A stretch of DNA of 64,000 nt from Chimonanthus salicifolius (GCA_013350335.1 CM023535.1:37074069-37138068); one strand, 5' to 3'. Shown: positions 22,095 through 33,756, counted from the stretch's first letter. Translations and numbers: made by a program. The notes: a model not told the origin generated them from the letters alone.

Positions 22095-22331
22095 TTAAAT
22101 ACAAGATAATAATTCTAATTCTTCATTCAATCTACTACAATACTCTCTTATTTGATTACACAAGCGTACTAATATAGATCTTCTAATAGTTTGAACACGG
22201 ATAACAAGATATCCTCCTATAGATATATTTTCATCAATTTCTCTGATAGCATTTTCTAATCTTCTAAGCTGGTTTTCACATCGCCTTAGATCACATAATA
22301 ATTCTTTTCTCCTAATAGAACGAGTAGGCAT
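22095..22331 (-). CDS. Viral sORF2, copy B (78 codons, open)
   Basis: Intact frame of 78 residues starting MPTRSIRRKELL. Highly charged and helical: RRLENAI.EIDENI, then IRVQTIRRS, RLCNQIREYCSRLNEELELL, with Leu/Ile heptads suggesting a coiled coil. The ATG follows the sORF1 stop as TAA-G-ATG, suited to coupled reinitiation. Copy D carries an equally open version with substitutions, evidence that this frame was a real viral gene. By position and coiled-coil character it recalls the small virion-associated proteins of badnaviruses, but that is only analogy. Confidence 0.7.
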   Translation of the reverse strand: MPTRSIRRKELLCDLRRCENQLRRLENAIREIDENISIGGYLVIRVQTIRRSILVRLCNQIREYCSRLNEELELLSCI

Positions 22332-22334
22332 CTT

Positions 22335-22564
22335 AGAAGGCCATAGCTTGTAGTTTTGATTCAGTTCGAAATTTATCTAGTTGGAAGACGGCATAAGAAC
22401 GCATTAAAACAACCTTTCTTCTTTCAAACTGATGATGGCGAGAATTATTTCTGTGGGTGTAGGATTGCAAATGTCTTCTTATATTGGTCTAACAAGAATT
22501 CAATTTTTCTTAATATTCGAACATCATCATAGTACCTCCTAAGCAGAACATGACGAACAGACAT
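22335..22564 (-). pseudogene. Viral sORF1, copy B, frameshifted
   Basis: ATG at 22564 (MSVRHVLLRRYYDDVRILRK). An extra base near 22482-22490 relative to copy D shifts the frame and ends it after about 39 codons. Homologous sequence continues (His/Arg-rich, then FQLDKFRTESKL) to a TAA one base before the sORF2 ATG. Basic protein without a recognised domain. Confidence 0.65.
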
Positions 22565-22567
22565 ATT

Positions 22568-22637
22568 CTAGCAAAAAAAACAACATGATTAGATAATAAC
22601 AAACTTATATTATCAAACTCATAAAAACTTTACTTAC
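22568..22637 (-). promoter_or_regulatory. Candidate leader intron, copy B (70 nt)
   Basis: Between TATA box and sORF1, viral sense: 5' GTAAGT at 22637, branch-like TCTAATC, T-rich run and TTTGCTAG ending at 22568, immediately followed by AAT and the sORF1 ATG. Copies C and D have the same signals at matching positions. Short even for plants but within range. Confidence 0.6.
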
Positions 22638-22755
22638 AGAAGATTGTACAGGACTTCTAACTCTAGCACACTTAAACTTCAAACTCACACTCACGCTCAC
22701 ACTTATATTTTTTATAATTTTCTGATCTATATCCACCAAAGGAAACCCCCAGCTC

Positions 22756-22763
22756 CTTATATA
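22756..22763 (-). promoter_or_regulatory. Viral TATA box, copy B
   Basis: Viral sense TATATAAG within CTCCATCTATATAAGGAGCT, about 120 bases before the leader intron donor. Same context in copies A, C and D. Confidence 0.82.
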
Positions 22764-22769
22764 GATGGA

Positions 22770-23298
22770 GCATACAAAAAGAGCCCACTCTCAGCCAACC
22801 ATGAGAGGACTTAAACCAAAAGCAACAGAAAAAGGAATGGCTCCCCACACAAGCCTCCAAACACATTTTTCAAAAGTTGATGGGCAATGGTACCTTAGGT
22901 GGAACAAGTAATTGCCACATGGAATGCATACCCCCACCAAAGGTATAAAACAAAACAACTTTATTTACAAGTGGCATCTCAAAAGGCAGCCCCTACCAAC
23001 TTTATTTACAAGTGGCATCTCAAAAGGCAGCCCCTACCAACTTCATGACAAAATATGTTATCTGGAGAAGATCTGAGAATATCTCTTTTTGACTAGATGC
23101 TAACTTTTCTTCCAAGTAATGATAACTAGCAACATCTTTTCTTCTCAGCATTTGTTGAATGAAGACATCATTTCTTCTATGCATGACACCAACAAGATAT
23201 TATCAAGATATTATGTACAACCAACATTGATGGGACCACATTTCTATTCTTTTCTTTATACTAGCCATATACCCTCACCAGAAAGAGATGACTCCACT
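22770..23298 (-). promoter_or_regulatory. Viral intergenic promoter region, copy B
   Basis: Non-coding between primer site and TATA box. Contains a perfect 41-bp tandem duplication (22959-22999 and 23000-23040) and repeated AACTTTTCTTC words (viral sense GAAGAAAAGTT) near 23100 and 23135. An open frame crossing this region into the plus-strand coat fragment is accidental. Confidence 0.7.
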
Positions 23299-23312
23299 GG
23301 CTCTGATACCAA
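23299..23312 (-). other. Viral tRNA-Met primer-binding site, copy B
   Basis: Viral sense TTGGTATCAGAGCC. The next base on the plus strand already belongs to an oppositely oriented coat-protein piece, so viral copy B is cut exactly at its genome origin. Confidence 0.85.
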
Positions 23313-23957
23313 TACAGCATATGTTCCCAGAAAATTACCTAAAGGAATTATTTTGCAAGAAGGACCATTCACAATGACAGACGAAATGCAAAAAGAATTA
23401 TCCAATAGGATGGAAAACCTCAATATGGGAGGAAAAGGATTTAGCATCCTAAGAGTCTCTGCTTCAGAGGATTTATTAATAAATCGTCTAAAGAAATGGA
23501 ATCCTCAGGTAAAATTGCCAGAGACAAAGAATTATTATCCTAGACCAACCCCTGTTGATCTACAACTCGAAGAAGCTTCATACACTTACACCTCAGAATT
23601 AACCTATTCAGGAAATTCTTTATATGAGTGGAACTTAGATGGATTAACAGAATATCAAATTGTCCAAATGGTTCACAGTATGTTAATATACTGTAATGCA
23701 TGTGAAGTCAGAGGAAATACTCCAAGAAATATCTTTCTGATGATAACCACCTCTTTCAATGGAATATTAAGAGGATGGTGGAATTATGGATTAACTGGAG
23801 CTCAAAGACTTGAAATTGAGAGTGCTGTCAAAATGGATGAATTTGGAAGAATCCTTTATAGAGACAAAACCATAGGAAACTTAGTTGACCCCAATGTTAA
23901 GCTTGAAGCAGGTACTAGTCAAATCCCTGATAATTGGGAAACTCAATCTGATTGTGT
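23313..23957 (+). pseudogene. Viral coat protein fragment in reverse orientation, joined to the primer site
   Basis: Open plus-strand frame of about 215 coat residues: TAYVPRKLPKGIILQEG, MTDEMQKELSNRM, YYPRPTPVDLQLEE, NLDGLTEYQIVQMVHSM, NACEVRGNTPRN, RGWWNYGLTGAQRLE, ending QSDCV at array A4. No stop or frameshift inside, unlike the coat frames of copies B, C and E, so it may be younger. It lacks N-terminal linker and C-terminal half plus finger. Inverted relative to copy B, with the junction at 23312/23313. An ATG at 23119 gives a 291-codon chimeric frame through the intergenic DNA, with no sign of use. Confidence 0.85.
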
Positions 23958-25037
23958 GGCCAGTTTGTCCAATTCGCCCTATTCGTCCAGTTAGTCCACT
24001 TTATCCACTTTTTCCAGTTTGCCAACTTTCCACAGTTCGTCAACTTTATCATGTTTCTCCACTTTGGCTAGTTTGTCCACTTTGTCCACTTTGTCCAATT
24101 AGTCCACTTTATCCAGTTTATCCACTTTGTTCGCTTTGCTCACAATGTCCAGTTTCTCTAGATTGTATAGTTCGTCCAATACGTCCTGTTTGTCCAGTTT
24201 GTCCAATTCGTCCTATTCGTCCAGTTTGTCCAGTTAGTGCATTTTATCCACTTTTTCCAGTTTCCCCATTTTCAACAGTTCGTCAACTTTGTCATGTTTC
24301 TCCACTTTTTCCAATTTGTCCAGTTTGCCAACTTTGTCCAATTTGTCCAGTTTGTCCACTTTGTTCACTTTGGTCACTTTCTTCAATTTATCTAGTTTGT
24401 CAAGTTTGTCTAGATGGTTCAGTGTATCCATTTTCTATAATTCGTCCAGTTTGTCAATTTTGTCCAGTTCGTCCAGTTTTTCCAGTTTGTCCACTTTGCC
24501 CATTTTGTTCACTTTCCTCACTATGTCCAGTTTGTCTAGTTCGTCAAGATGGTTCAGTTTGTCCAATTTGTCCAATTTCTATAATTCATCCAGTTTGTCA
24601 ACTTTGTCCAGTTCGCCCAGTTTTTCTAGCTTGTCCACTTTGCCCACTTTGTTCACTTTGTTCACTATGTCCAGTTTGTCTAGTTTGTCAACTTCGTCTA
24701 GATGATTCAGTTTGTCCAATTTGTTCAATTCGTCCTATTCGTCCAGTTTGTCCAGTTAGTCCATTTTATCCACTTTTTCCAGTTCATCCAGTTTCTATAG
24801 TTCGTCAACTTTGTCATGTTTCTCTACTTTTTCCAATTCGTCCAATTTGTCCACTTTGTCCAGTTCGTCCAGTTTGTCAACTTTGTCCAGTTCGTCCAAT
24901 TTGTCCAGTTTGTCCACTTTGCTCACTTTGTCCAATTTATCTAGTTTGTCAAGTTTGTCTAGATGGTTCAGTTTGTCCATTTCCTACAATTCGTTCAGTT
25001 TGACTAGTTTTTTAAAGTTTGTCCACTTTGTTCAGTT
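23958..25037. repeat. Nonamer minisatellite array A4
   Basis: About 1.1 kb of CAGTTTGTC-type units between the plus-strand coat piece and the minus-strand ORF2 of copy C. A 372-codon frame (Cys/Pro/Val-rich) across most of it is a by-product of the 9-bp period. GTCTAGATGGTTCAG landmarks recur at roughly 110-260-bp intervals. Confidence 0.93.
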
Positions 25038-26329
25038 GATTCAGATGGCTCAGAAGCTTGAGATGAGTCAAACTTTGGAGATGAATATCAAAACTTTTGA
25101 CCACCACGGTTATAATCAATGACAGAACCATCTGGGTTAATCTTTGAATCTGGATCCCAACGGGGACTTAACCCACCAATATTTTCTCTAAGAATTTCAT
25201 CTGAATTATAAGATGCAATTTCGTCTAAATGTTCATTTGGATCATGATTACTATCTCAATCATGATCATGTTTGTCTTTCTTCTTGGGAAGATAGTCAGT
25301 AAGAATCTGTTTAATCCTTTCTTCAAAATTTAGGGATTCAACAGAAATATCCATGGGATCAGGAGACTGAGATATTTTCTCTTTCTTCTATTTTGCAATT
25401 TTCTTGGCAAGGAGATCTGCCATTAAAATACTTTAATCATCTGTCCTTTCTTCTACTTTGGACTTTTCATTCTTAACTGACAGAGTGATTTGATTCAAAA
25501 TCTTCTCATACATTTCTTAATCAATTTTTTGCCACCATTTTTGAAATATATTTTGGTAAAGGGATGGCCGACTATAAAAGTCTTTCTTAACTTCAAATTT
25601 CCACTGTAAAATATAAGGAATGTGGAATTTTACGAAGAACTTTAAGACATTCATGGCTTTGCAAGGCACCTTTTCTTCTATTTCACAAAACTTTTCAAAA
25701 AGATAATGAAAATTATCTGGAAAGATTTTCTGACTAACACCAAAATAACACCACCAACTATAGAACCAAGATGGGATATTTTGGTAGATAGGAGAAACAT
25801 TAGGACTTTCTTCTTTGAATCTGATGAACCATGAATGGGCATATTGTCTATTTTGCCACATGAGAGCATATTTCCAAGCATCCATATAATCCCAATAATT
25901 GAAATAATCAATGGAATTATAGAGTTGGATGGATTTCGTCCTATGAAGAGGACCATTCCAATCATCTTCAATCAAAATCTTCAGAATGATGAATTTTGAA
26001 TAAGTAACAACACCATTATGATTCTTGTTATGGAATATGAGAATACTTTTCGTCTGATGAAGGATATTGAGATACCACTCTTGATTCTTCTTTTTATCAG
26101 GAGAGTAATAGTGTAATCCTTTTCCAAATAGGAATTGGACATTTTCTTCTAATGACCTTTCTTCCTGAAGTGAGTCAGAAGCAACGTAAACGGTAAATCC
26201 AGTATAGATGTATAATTCAGATTGGTGGATATCTTTAGCTGGAATATGAATTTGTTGGCTTTCTTCAGCATTGCTTGGGACTTTCTCCTTTCCTTTCATC
26301 ATTTTAAATGGAGATGAACTACTCGCCAT
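25038..26329 (-). pseudogene. Viral ORF2, copy C
   Basis: ATG at 26329 overlapping the ORF1 stop (26319-26321) by 11 nt. The frame is open to a stop at 25517, covering the Trp-rich domain (WYLNILHQTK, HSWFIRFK, WWCYFG, FHIPYILQWKFEVK, KWWQKI). The remaining tail (helix, Asp-rich patch, NPDG...RGGQKFWYSS) continues with further stops to array A4. The N-terminal 50 residues diverge strongly from copies B and E while the core is conserved, indicating a second viral sublineage (shared with copy F) and selection on the core. Confidence 0.82.
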
Positions 26330-27690
26330 TTCTTCTTCCCTGTAGGAATTCTCTAGAAAGAAAGTCATGGAGCGAGTTAGATTTTCCTTCAACAAATTCT
26401 ATTTTAAATTCAAATATTGAAAGAATAGCTTGCCACCTAGCAAATATCTGTTTGGAAGCAAGGTTCTTAACATCTTTTTCTAAAATTTCTTTAGCAGATT
26501 TAGCTTCCACTCTAATTAAGAATTCTTTATTTAGAAGGTTATGCTGAAATTTAGTAACACATGTCACAATAGCTAGAACTTCTTTCTTAATTGTGGAGTA
26601 TTTCTTTTGAGCATCATTGCACAGTCCAGAGTTGAATTTTACCAATTCTTCTTTACCATTTTCATTTAATTGTAATAAAATTCCTCCATAGCCTAACTCT
26701 GAGGCGTCAGTCTGAACAATCTTAAAAGCATCAGGGTTAGATAAACATCTACATGGAAGATTTTTAACTCTTTCTTTAATTTTTTGTACAGCTCTAGTAT
26801 GATCCTCAAACCATTCTAAGGGTTTTTTCTTCAATCTTTCTTGGAGCAATTTTCTATCTTTCACTAGATCTTGATAGAAAAAAGCAACATAATTTAAACA
26901 TCCAAGAAATCTTTGTAACACATTTTTATCTTTTATTTCATCAGGAAATTTATCAGTAAATTGGATTACTCGATTTGTAGGAGTGATCCTTTTATCCTAT
27001 ATTTCAAAGCCTAAAAATCTAATTTTTTGTTTTAAATAGGCTCGTTTTCTTCTTGGATAAAACTAAACCATTTTGTTTAATTGTCTTCTTAAAAATACCT
27101 AAATGCTTCCATTGTTGACTTACTGATTCAGAAAATATCAAAATATCATCAATATAGACAATAAAAAATTGAATATATGATGAAAATATTTCTTTTATAA
27201 TATTCTGAAATTCAGAGGGAGCATTTTTTAATCCAAAAGGCATGACGTTCCATTCATAATGACCCATTGGAACAGTAAATGCAGTTTTGTATCGATCCTT
27301 CTCTTCAACCTGTATTATCCAAAACCCAGACTAGAGATCAAATTTTGAGAATATTTTTGCATTGCACAGTCTGTTCAATAGATCTTGAGTATTTGGCAAA
27401 GGGTATCTAATCGATTGCAAAACCTTGTTAAGAGGCTTATAATTTATGACTAATCTTGGACGCCTCTTTCAATCTCTGAAGCTTTTTCAACATAAACGGC
27501 AGTACAACTCCAAGGAGATTTACTTCTTCTAATTAATTTCTTTTTTAACAAATCTTCTATTTCTTTATTACATAGATCAAGATGATAAGCATCCATCTGC
27601 GAAGGTCTAGCTTTTGTAGGGATGTTTCTTTCATCGAAATCTTTAATATAAGGCAGACTAATTATATGTCTTTTTCTATCCAAAAAAGTA
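26319..27690 (-). pseudogene. Viral ORF1: reverse transcriptase and RNase H, copy C
   Basis: RT N-terminus in 27683-27450 (KARPSQMDAYHLDLC, SPWSCTAVYVEK), palm with [11 protein letters not shown] and [11 protein letters not shown] in 27267-27019, then thumb/connection and RNase H in one 200-codon frame 26921-26319 (FLGCLNYVAFFYQD, TDASELGYGGILLQ, KKEVLAIVTCVTKF, RVEAKSAKE, LHDFLS). The third RNase H acidic residue is Glu, not Asp, and the last motif reads HDF. Frameshifts lie near 27470 and 27010. Confidence 0.85.
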
Positions 27691-28723
27691 GAAGGTAAAT
27701 TAGAACAACATTCTTCTTCAATTTCTTTTTAAACTTTTTCTAATTTTTCTTTAAATACTTTTTGTTCTAATTCATTTTTTATTCTGATACATTTAATTTC
27801 ATTTTTTAATTCTTTTATATATTCTTCTCGATTTGCAATAATTTGATTCATCCTTAAAATTTTCGTTTGACTTGGTTCATCAATGAACTCAAATTCACTT
27901 CTAAACCTTTAATTCTTGTAGTAATTCCTTTAGTACTGACAGAAAATGGTTGAATTTGTAATATAAAAGGAGATCCTAAAATTACTTCATCCATAATATC
28001 TTTAGAGATTATAAATGGTGAAGAAATACAAACACCTTGGCAACAAAATGGATGTTTGGGATCTTTCTTTCAATAGCAATACTAGTACCATTAGCAGCAG
28101 AAATATGCTGTTGGGATCCTTCTGTAAGATTAAATGGCACAACACCCAATTGTATTACATTTAAGTCAGCACCTGAATCTATTAAGGCAGTCACAACTTT
28201 CTCAAAGGATTTTACTTTAATTTTAACTTGGACTCTCCACTGTTGTAATAAACAACAAGTTGGAACAGAAATATCACCAGTAGAGATTTTATTGATTTGT
28301 CCTTTTATTCTATGATTAAATCCTTGTTCTTCTTGATAATTTGTTAGCATTTGTTCACCTTCATAATCTTTTATATTTTCACCACTTTCTATCCATGAAA
28401 TTCTTTCATCTAATTCATTATGTTTCTTGGTTAATTCTAACCTTAATTCACGAATTTCTCTTTTCTGATCATTTAATTCTTTTTCCAGATCAGTTAAAGT
28501 TAAAGCGCAACTTTTCATCTGGATATTTTCAGCTCTATTCATTAATTCCATAATCGAAAAACTACGAGATTGGAAATTAAATTCTTTTTTCTTTTGAAGG
28601 AAGGGTCTTTCTTCTTCTTCTACTTCCTCTTCTTCATAAAAATTTACAATTTTCTTTTGTGATTTTGAGGTTCCTTCATCTATTCCCTCCCCAAGTTTTG
28701 AAATTTGATTAAAAAATTGAACT
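27691..28723 (-). pseudogene. Viral ORF1: coiled coil and aspartic protease, copy C
   Basis: A frame running in from array A5 carries FNQISKLGEG, a Glu-rich stretch, the coil DLEKELNDQKREIREL, then the protease with active site ALIDSGADLNVI (Asp-Ser-Gly, a permitted variant) and AANGTSIAIERKIPNIH, where a frameshift near 28050 breaks it. Downstream protease and linker sequence continues to about 27690 with stops. Confidence 0.8.
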
Positions 28724-31321
28724 GGACAAAGTTGACAAACTGGACGAACTGGACAAATTGGATGAATTGGAAAAAGTTGAGAAACATGACAAAGTTGACG
28801 AACTGCAGAAACTGGATGAACTGGAAAAAGTGGATAAAATGGACTAACTGGACGAATAGGACGAATTGACAAACTGGACGAACTAAACAAATTGGACAAA
28901 CTGAATCATCTAGACGAACTTCACAAACTAGACAAACTGGACATAGTGAGCAAAGTGAACAAAGTGGGCAAAGTGGACAAGCTGGAAAAACTGGACGTAC
29001 TAGACAAAGTTGACAAACTGAAAGAATTATAGAAAATGGACAAACTGGACAAATTAGACAAACTGAACCATCAAGACGAACTTGACAAACTAGACAAACT
29101 GGACATAGTGAGAAAGGTAACAAAGTGAGCAAAGTGGACAAACTGGAAAAACTGGACGAACTGGACAAAGTTCACAAATTGGACGAATTATAGAAAATGG
29201 ACACACTGAACCATCTAGACAAACTTGACAAACTAGATAAACTGAAGCAAGTGAGAAAAGTGAACAAAGTGGACAAAGTGGACAAATTGGACAAACTGGA
29301 AAAAGTTGACAAATTGGACAAATTGAAAAAAGTGGAGAAACATGACAAAGTTGACGAACTGTTGAAAATGGGCAAACTGGAAAAAGTGGATAAAATGCAC
29401 TAACCGGACAAACTGGACGAACTGGACAAATTGGAAAAAGTGGAGAAACATGACAAAGTTGACGAACTGTTAGAAATGGGCAAACTGGAAAAAATGGATA
29501 AAATGCACTAATAGGACAAACTGGACGAATAGGACGAATTGGACAAATTGGACAAACAGGACGTATTGGACGAACTGTACCATTTAGAAAAACTTGAAAA
29601 ACTAGACAAACTGGACATAGTGAGCAAAGTGAACAAAATGGACAAACTGGATAAAGTGGACGAACTGGACAAACTTGACAAACTAGACGAATTGGCAAAA
29701 GTGGAGAAACAAGACAAAGTGGACGACCTGTATTAAGTGGACAAACTGGAAAAACTTGTCTAACAGGATGAAAAGGACAAACTGGACCAGGTGAACATAG
29801 TTGACAAATTAGAATAACTAGTCAAACTAGACTAACTGAACAAAGTGGACAAACTGGAAAAATGAGTTAAATTGGATGAACAATACAAAGTGGACAAACT
29901 GTACGAATTGTACAAAGTGGAGAAACTAGACATAGTGGAAAAAGAGGACAAATTGGCTAAAGTAGACGAAGTGGACGAACAAGACAAACTAGACAAACTA
30001 CACAAAATGGCTCAGTTGCACCAACTCGACAAAGTAGACAAACTTACAACAACACAAACTAGACGAATTGGACAAATTAGATAAACTGGTCAAACTGGAC
30101 AAACTGAACCATCTAGACAAACTTGACAAACTGGACAAAGTGAGCAAAGTGAACAAAGTGGACTAACTTGACAAATAGGACGAATTGGACAAACAAGAGG
30201 AAGTGGACAAATTAGATAAACTGAACAAATTTGTCAAACTGGACCAACTGGACAAACTTGATAAACTAGACAAACTGGACGAACAGGACGGCTAAATTTG
30301 ATCAACTCGACAAAGTGGACAAACTTGACCATCTAGACGAACTAGACGATTTGGACAAATTAGAAAAACTGGACAAACTATACCATCTAAACAAGGTTGA
30401 AAATGAGCAAAGTTAACATAGTAGACAAACTAGACAAAGTGAGCAAAGTGAACAAAATGAACAAACTAGACAAACTTGAAAAGGTTGACAAACTGGACAA
30501 AGTGGACGACCTATATTAAAGTGGACAAACTAAAAAAACTTGTCCAACAGGACAAACATGACAAACTGGACCAGCTAAACAAAGTGGACAAACTAGAATA
30601 ATTAGTCAAACTGGACCAACTAAACAAAGTGGACAAATTGGAAAAACTAGTCAAACTGGAAGAATTGTAGAAAATGGACAAACTGAACCATCTAGACAAA
30701 CTTGACAAACTAGATAAATTGGACAAAGTGAGCAAAGTGAACAAAGTGGACAAAGTGGACAAATTGGACGAACTGGACAAAGTCGACAAATTGGACGAAT
30801 TGGAAAAAGTAGAGAAACATGACAAAGTTGACGAACTGTAGAAATTGGATGAACTGGAAAAAGTGGATAAACTGGACTAACTAGGACGAATAGGACGAAT
30901 TGGACAAACTGGACGAACTGAACAAATTGGACAAACTGAATCATCTAGACGAACTTGACAAACTAGACAAACTAGACATAGTGAGCAGTGTGAACAAAGT
31001 GGGGAAAGTGGACAAACTTGAAAAACTGGATGAACTAGACAAAGTTGACAAACTGGAGGAATTATAGAAAATGGACAAACTTGACAAATTGGACAAACTG
31101 AGCCATCTAGACAAACTGGACAAAGTTGACAAACTGGACGAATTATAGAAAATGGACCAACTGGACAAATTGGACAAGTTGAACCATCTAGACGAACTTG
31201 ACAAACTAGACAAATTGAACATAGTGAGCAAAGTGAACAGAGTGGGCAAAGTGGTCAAACTTGAAAAATAGGATGAACTGGACAAAGTTGACAAACTGGA
31301 CGAATTATAGAAAATTGACAA
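28724..31321. repeat. Nonamer minisatellite array A5
   Basis: About 2.6 kb of GACAAACTG-type units inside viral ORF1 of copy C. It replaces the coat body and zinc finger: the left flank is the coiled-coil start (FLNQISKL region), the right flank the coat N-terminus (YYPRPT). Both flanks are minus-strand virus, and the T-rich CAGTTTGTC strand is in viral sense. Landmark GAACCATCTAGAC recurs every 80-400 bp, often 143-166 bp. Confidence 0.95.
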
Positions 31322-32524
31322 GCGTTGATGAGCCAGTTGGTCTAGGGTAATAATTTTTTGTTACTGGTAGCTCAACTTGAGGGTTCCATTTTTTCAGCCG
31401 GCTTATCAACATGTTTTCAGAGGTTGAAACTCTTAAGATACTCAATCCGTTTCTTCCAATGTTGAGACTTTCCATTATTGAGGTCAATTCTTTCTGCATT
31501 TCATCCGACATTTTAAATGGTCCTTCTTGCAAGATTATTCCTGAAGGTAATTGTCTTGGGACATAGACTGGATTTGCAGGCATTTCTTCTGTATATTCTT
31601 CTTTGTATTTCTTTAGAGATGCAGGACTAAGAACTGGACTTAACTTAATTGTTCTTTCAATTCTGTTTGTTTGTTCTCCAATGGTTAATAGGCATAGATT
31701 GGTATAATTATTCTGCTCAATTACATTACCAAGACTATGGCGTAAATCTTTGGCATTTATATTTGTTTTTGTCTCAAAAACAGAACTATCTTTGATGGGA
31801 CAAGCATAATTCTTGGTTTCTGCCTTAGTAGTAGAAATGTCAAGTTTTTTCCAAGGAGGATGGGCTTTATGGACTTCTTTTCCATCAGAGTCTTTCCAAG
31901 TGCTAGTTGTTTTTCCTATGACTTGTATTTGTTTTGGATTTTGAGTTTCTTCTTTTTTAATTTTTCCTTTTTCGAAATACTCCATAAACCAATCAAAGAA
32001 AGGTATATTTCTTTCTCTTCATTCATTTGGTGATACCAAAGTTCTCTCATTTTATCTTTTTCTTCAGAGTTGAAGGTTTTGAAAAACCAATCCTTTAAGG
32101 GATGTTCTTTTAAATTTTTTCTTAGATAAGGTTTGTCAATTTTAAATTTTTGGACATGATTTACTTCGGATTTTGGAACTCTAATCACTCTTATGGCACC
32201 TTGAAGGAAATCACTTTCACTCGGGTTAGTTTTTTCAGATGATGTTCTTTTGTATACTGGGTGTTCAATACCACTTTCTTTATTTTTAAAAACGTTTTGA
32301 TCCATTTCTTCCTTTTCACTACTCTTTTGATCATCATCTATTTCTTCCAACTTAAAACTTCTTCTTCCCTCAATATAGCTAGCAAAACTTTTTCTAGCTT
32401 TATCCATTTTTCTTCTGAAATTAATTTCAACATTTCCATTGGGTAGTTTGACTATACTTTCTAAATCATCTGTTATTTCATTTTCTCTGGGAGTTACATC
32501 TTCTATTTGCCAAGTTCCTGGCAA
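31322..32524 (-). pseudogene. Viral ORF1: linker and coat protein N-terminus, copy C
   Basis: Frame 32524-31916 covers the movement protein end and linker (NGNVEINFRRK, SFKLEEIDDDQKSSEKEEMDQ, YKRTSS, PLKDWFFK). Frame 31985-31305 covers WKDSDGKEVHKAHPPWKKLDIS, NYTNLCLLTIGEQTNRIERTIKL, the coat N-terminus PRQLPSGIILQEGPF and KWNPQVELPVTKNYYPRPT, then enters array A5. One frameshift near 31980. Clearly diverged from copy B. Confidence 0.78.
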
Positions 32525-33332
32525 AATAAAATCTTTTCAACTGATTACTTTTGGAATAAAAACATTGTTGTTAAAATTTGTTTCCAAGAGTACAGTGGTC
32601 TTTTCTTTTTCAACATTATCTCTATATGCAATCATAGGAAAGACAGACATCATTGATTTGTAAAAGATACGGTATATGATTGCAAATGGTTTACTCTTAG
32701 GACTCATTTTTAATCCTTTGCTTTGGAATCCTAAAGTAGCAGTCCAAGACATCATCATCATGTAAATCAACTGTAATGTTTGGGAGACAATTGAAATAGG
32801 CTGCTCCATTGCAAAGACTTGACTCTATCATGGAATAAAGAGAATCGTCAAAATTCATCATGTCTTTGGTCACGGACGTACACACAAACAGAGGCATTTA
32901 ATCCTAGACGGAACAACGGTTTGATTCCTACCTGATCAATCCTATGTGCAGGTAGTTGTATTTGGATTTTATCTATTCAATAATTCTTCTTTCAAGGAGT
33001 CTTATCGTTTGTTTTCCTCCGGAAAGAGAAACAATTTTTTCTACAGTTTTGATGTGATAATCATTTTGTTCTTCAAAAGTCCCATTAATGTATATTTCTG
33101 TTATGGGCATAGCTGGTATTTTCCAATCGGAAATAGCTTGATCAAAAATTTCATACACCATTTCTTCTGAATGTTTTGTTTTTTCTGGGTTTTCTTTAGC
33201 TAGACTTGAATGAGGAAAGCTGGTCATAGCCGACTGATAAGATGACGAGGATGAAGTAGATCTATTAGAGGGATGCTGAAATGATTTAAACCAATTTTTA
33301 AAAAGTTTTGTTTTTCATTTGGAGTTTTCCAT
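32525..33332 (-). pseudogene. Viral ORF1: movement protein, copy C
   Basis: ATG at 33332 with a stop within six codons (AAA-TGA, where copy B has a sense codon). It resumes 33227-32973 (YEIFDQAISDWKIPAMPITEIY, SGGKQTIRLLERRI), is frameshifted around 32890-32970, and ends in 32809-32537. Gln of GGKQTIR is intact, unlike copies B and D. The domain is as in copy A but more decayed. Confidence 0.8.
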
Positions 33333-33358
33333 ATCTTGTAATATGAGTGAGAATAAAA

Positions 33359-33432
33359 GAGCACCTCAACGGTTTACAGCCCAATACACCTGACTGCGAC
33401 TTGAAGTGGGACTTTCAAAGCGATCACACTCT
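33359..33432 (-). promoter_or_regulatory. Conserved pre-movement-protein element, copy C (diverged)
   Basis: Viral sense GAGTGTGATCGCTTTGAAAG, TCCCACTTCAAGTCGCAGTC, then GGGCTGTAAACCGTTGAGG. Aligns with copies A, B and D, but the GTAAGT word is changed (GAAAGT). Confidence 0.55.
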
Positions 33433-33545
33433 TTGTTACTCAAACAAGTTGCAAACTAGGAGGGACTTAAAGGGAAGATTAAAAACTCTAAATGGAATTG
33501 GATAGATCAACAAGGTTAAATAACTGCAGATCCTTGATAATAGAT

Positions 33546-33744
33546 TTAATTCATCTCGCAAATGGAGGCAATGTTCTTTAACAGCGTCATGTAGGGCCAA
33601 GAGTCTTTCATATTCTTGTCTGATAGTAGGAGTATCTATTATATTTAGAATATCATTCGCCTAATTGATACTTATTTCCAAATTTCTTAAAGTAGCTTCA
33701 CAATGATGGATAAACCTTACTAATTCTATTCTTCTTGTAGGCAT
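33546..33744 (-). pseudogene. Viral sORF2b: second sORF2-like frame, copy C
   Basis: ATG at 33744 begins MPTRRIELVRFIHHCEATLRNLE, resembling the sORF2 start, with a TAG after about 27 codons. In the same frame the homology continues to HCLHLRDELNLLSRI, resembling the sORF2 end (NEELELLSRI). It lies directly behind sORF2, so it looks like a tandem paralogue. Copies B and D keep only its last bases (GATGAATTAAATTTATTATC) after an A-rich deletion point. Confidence 0.55.
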
Positions 33745-33756
33745 GGATTCAAGCTC

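Noticed and set aside
23119..23994. A 291-codon apparent gene
   Set aside because: Chimera of viral intergenic DNA, an inverted coat fragment and minisatellite; no promoter in the plus direction was found.
23885..25003. 372-codon Cys/Pro/Val-rich frame and dozens of Ser/Leu-, Asp/Lys/Leu- and Phe/Val/Gln-rich frames in the minisatellite blocks
   Set aside because: The 9-bp period keeps reading frames open on both strands at once; there is no unique sequence, start context or domain.
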